Assembly: GCA_017614655.1 (NCBI GenBank)
Contig: JAGABO010000126.1
Span: 1 to 8,162 of the forward strand
Direction: 5' to 3'
DNA from: Treponema sp.
Lineage (GTDB): Bacteria; Spirochaetota; Spirochaetia; Treponematales; Treponemataceae
Length of the DNA stretch: 8,162 nt
Each line of letters opens with the position of its first letter. Position 1 is the stretch's first letter. The position numbers were made by a program, and so were the translations under genes. Below the pieces are notes generated by a model. That model was not told where the DNA came from. It did not search any database and saw only the letters and a list, made by a program, of their open reading frames with translations. Positions 6,840-8,162 of this stretch are shown one piece after another.

Positions 6840-8162
6840 ATGAAAAAGATAATTAAATTTTTAGCAGGTGCATTTTTAACGGCCTCACTCCTTGTTTCTG
6901 CTGTGTCTGCAGAAAAGATTCCGTCTTACGGAACGACGAATTCTGGTTCTGAATTTCTTGAAAACGGAAAGTCTAAATACGTAAGCATTTTTGCCGTAAA
7001 CGATATTCACGGAACAATCGAAGAAGATCTTGCAGGAAAAAATCCGGGCGGCGCAAAACTTTTGGAAGTTCTTGATGAACTTAAGGTTTTAAATCCAGAA
7101 AGCATTTTTGTTTCTGCAGGAGACAACTATCAGGGAAGTGCTCTTTCTAACCTGAGCAAGGGAAAGATAATGAGCGACTTCTTTAAGAAAGCAGGACTGG
7201 TTACAAGCACTATCGGAAACCACGAGTTTGACTGGGGAGACGACATGTTCAGCCAGTGGGAAAAAGACGGCGGCTTTTCTTTTACAGCATGTAACCTCCG
7301 CGACAAAAAAACTGGAAAGCTTCCTTCATGGTGTAAGGAATATGAACTCTGCTATATCGGCGGTCATCTTATCTGCATCGTAGGCGCTGCAACAAAGGAC
7401 ACTGTGTTTACCGCAAGCAAAAAGAGAATAGAAAACTATGATTTTCTTGATCCTGCTGAATGCATAAGAAAAGTTGTTCGAAAAGTAGAAGCGTCTTATG
7501 CTCCCGAAGCCGTTGTTGTTTTAAGTCACATCGGAAGCCATATCAACAGACTTTCCGGAACTCCGGTTTCTGCAAGCAATGATGTAAGTGACAAGTTTGA
7601 ACTTGAAGACGTTTCTAAAATTAAAGGAGTTGCTGCCATCATCACCGGACACAGCCATGAATACGTAAACGGAACCTTAAACGGAAAGCCGGTAGTTCAG
7701 GCTTACAATTACGGACGCGCCATAAGCCAGATAAAACTTACATTTAACGAAAAGGGCTTAAAATCTGCAAAAGGAAACGTAATTGAAGTTTATAAAAACA
7801 AAGATTCAATTACAGAAAATCCTGATGTTCTTTCGCTTGTTGCTTCCTACAGGGCAGATTACGGTGCTGAACTCGGACAGAAAATCTGTCAGGTAGAAGA
7901 AGAACTGAGCCACGAAGAAACCGTACCTAACGTAACACCGCTTGGCTTTACGATTGCAAGTGCAATGAAGGCAGCCTTTAAGGTAGACTTTGCAGTTACA
8001 AACGGCGGCGGTTTAAGAAAGAGCGTAAAGGCCGGAACCCTTACCGTAAACGACATGTGGGAACTTATTCCTTTTGACAATACCGGTGTTATCCTTACAC
8101 TTAAGGGAAAAGACTTAAAGAAGATCGTTGACCACGGAATCAACAGTGTAGGATTCAGGGCA
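6840..8162 (+). CDS. Periplasmic 5'-nucleotidase, UshA type (3' end cut off)
   Basis: The enzyme is expected to remove phosphate from nucleoside 5'-phosphates, giving nucleoside and phosphate. The frame is open from ATG 6840 to the window edge (441 codons, no stop), so the gene is cut by the window, not broken. A signal peptide (MKKIIK, hydrophobic core, V-S-A|E) ends near residue 24. The metallophosphoesterase domain (about 48-310) shows all metal-binding blocks: VNDIHG (D55, H57), AGDNYQG (D95), GNHEFDWG (N127, H128, D131), LSHIG (H230) and GHSHEY (H271, H273). The 5'-nucleotidase C-terminal domain follows, with NGGGLR (N388-R393) and a P-F-D-N-T segment at 411-415; these correspond to the substrate-binding half of UshA-like enzymes. 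UshA family members are usually about 500-600 aa, so roughly 100 or more residues are missing here. Some relatives act as 2',3'-cyclic phosphodiesterases or UDP-sugar hydrolases; the sequence does not separate these. The neighbouring nuclease favours nucleotide salvage. Confidence 0.88.
   Translation, partial: MKKIIKFLAGAFLTASLLVSAVSAEKIPSYGTTNSGSEFLENGKSKYVSIFAVNDIHGTIEEDLAGKNPGGAKLLEVLDELKVLNPESIFVSAGDNYQGSALSNLSKGKIMSDFFKKAGLVTSTIGNHEFDWGDDMFSQWEKDGGFSFTACNLRDKKTGKLPSWCKEYELCYIGGHLICIVGAATKDTVFTASKKRIENYDFLDPAECIRKVVRKVEASYAPEAVVVLSHIGSHINRLSGTPVSASNDVSDKFELEDVSKIKGVAAIITGHSHEYVNGTLNGKPVVQAYNYGRAISQIKLTFNEKGLKSAKGNVIEVYKNKDSITENPDVLSLVASYRADYGAELGQKICQVEEELSHEETVPNVTPLGFTIASAMKAAFKVDFAVTNGGGLRKSVKAGTLTVNDMWELIPFDNTGVILTLKGKDLKKIVDHGINSVGFRA

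Noticed and set aside
8100..8162. The fourth gene as a truncated pseudogene
   Set aside because: The frame is intact up to the last base of the window and the C-terminal domain motifs are present, so the missing stop is due to the window edge.

Overview
The window looks like chromosomal DNA from a spirochaete, most likely a Treponema-type organism. The basis is a moderately AT-rich genome, MKK-type signal peptides with relaxed lipoprotein boxes (L-S-A-C, F-T-S-C), a beta-strand-rich outer-membrane-type protein and GC-rich intergenic hairpin repeats. This placement is an inference from general sequence character, not from a marker gene.

Layout: bases 1-105 hold two copies of a short repeat (core GCGGGAAAGTAGG). 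Each copy ends in a T-tract, and the second carries a clear rho-independent terminator hairpin. Bases 130-157 hold a good sigma-70-type promoter (TTGACA, 16 bp, TAAAAT). It is followed by a curious leader with a 12-bp tandem repeat and a six-codon mini-ORF that ends inside the start codon of the first gene. Four genes then run head to tail on the + strand with gaps of 9, 22 and 30 bp and no terminator between them, so they probably form one operon: (1) a 987-aa lipoprotein nuclease of the ExeM/NucH type, with an endonuclease/exonuclease/phosphatase (EEP) domain; (2) a 584-aa lipoprotein with a lamin-tail-like domain between two beta-sandwich repeats, plus a C-terminal beta module; (3) a 621-aa exported, probable outer-membrane beta-barrel protein with an unusual charged helical insert; (4) a UshA-type 5'-nucleotidase, cut off by the window edge after 441 codons.

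Working model: genes 1 and 4 are consecutive steps in breaking down extracellular nucleic acid (polymer to nucleotides, then nucleoside plus phosphate). Gene 2 carries the lamin-tail domain that ExeM/NucH nucleases usually carry in the same polypeptide, so it may be a detached partner of gene 1. Gene 3 would be the candidate outer-membrane channel or scaffold. Together this resembles a compact nucleic-acid scavenging locus. The enzyme assignments are well supported by visible motifs. The joint function, and especially the roles of genes 2 and 3, are inference.
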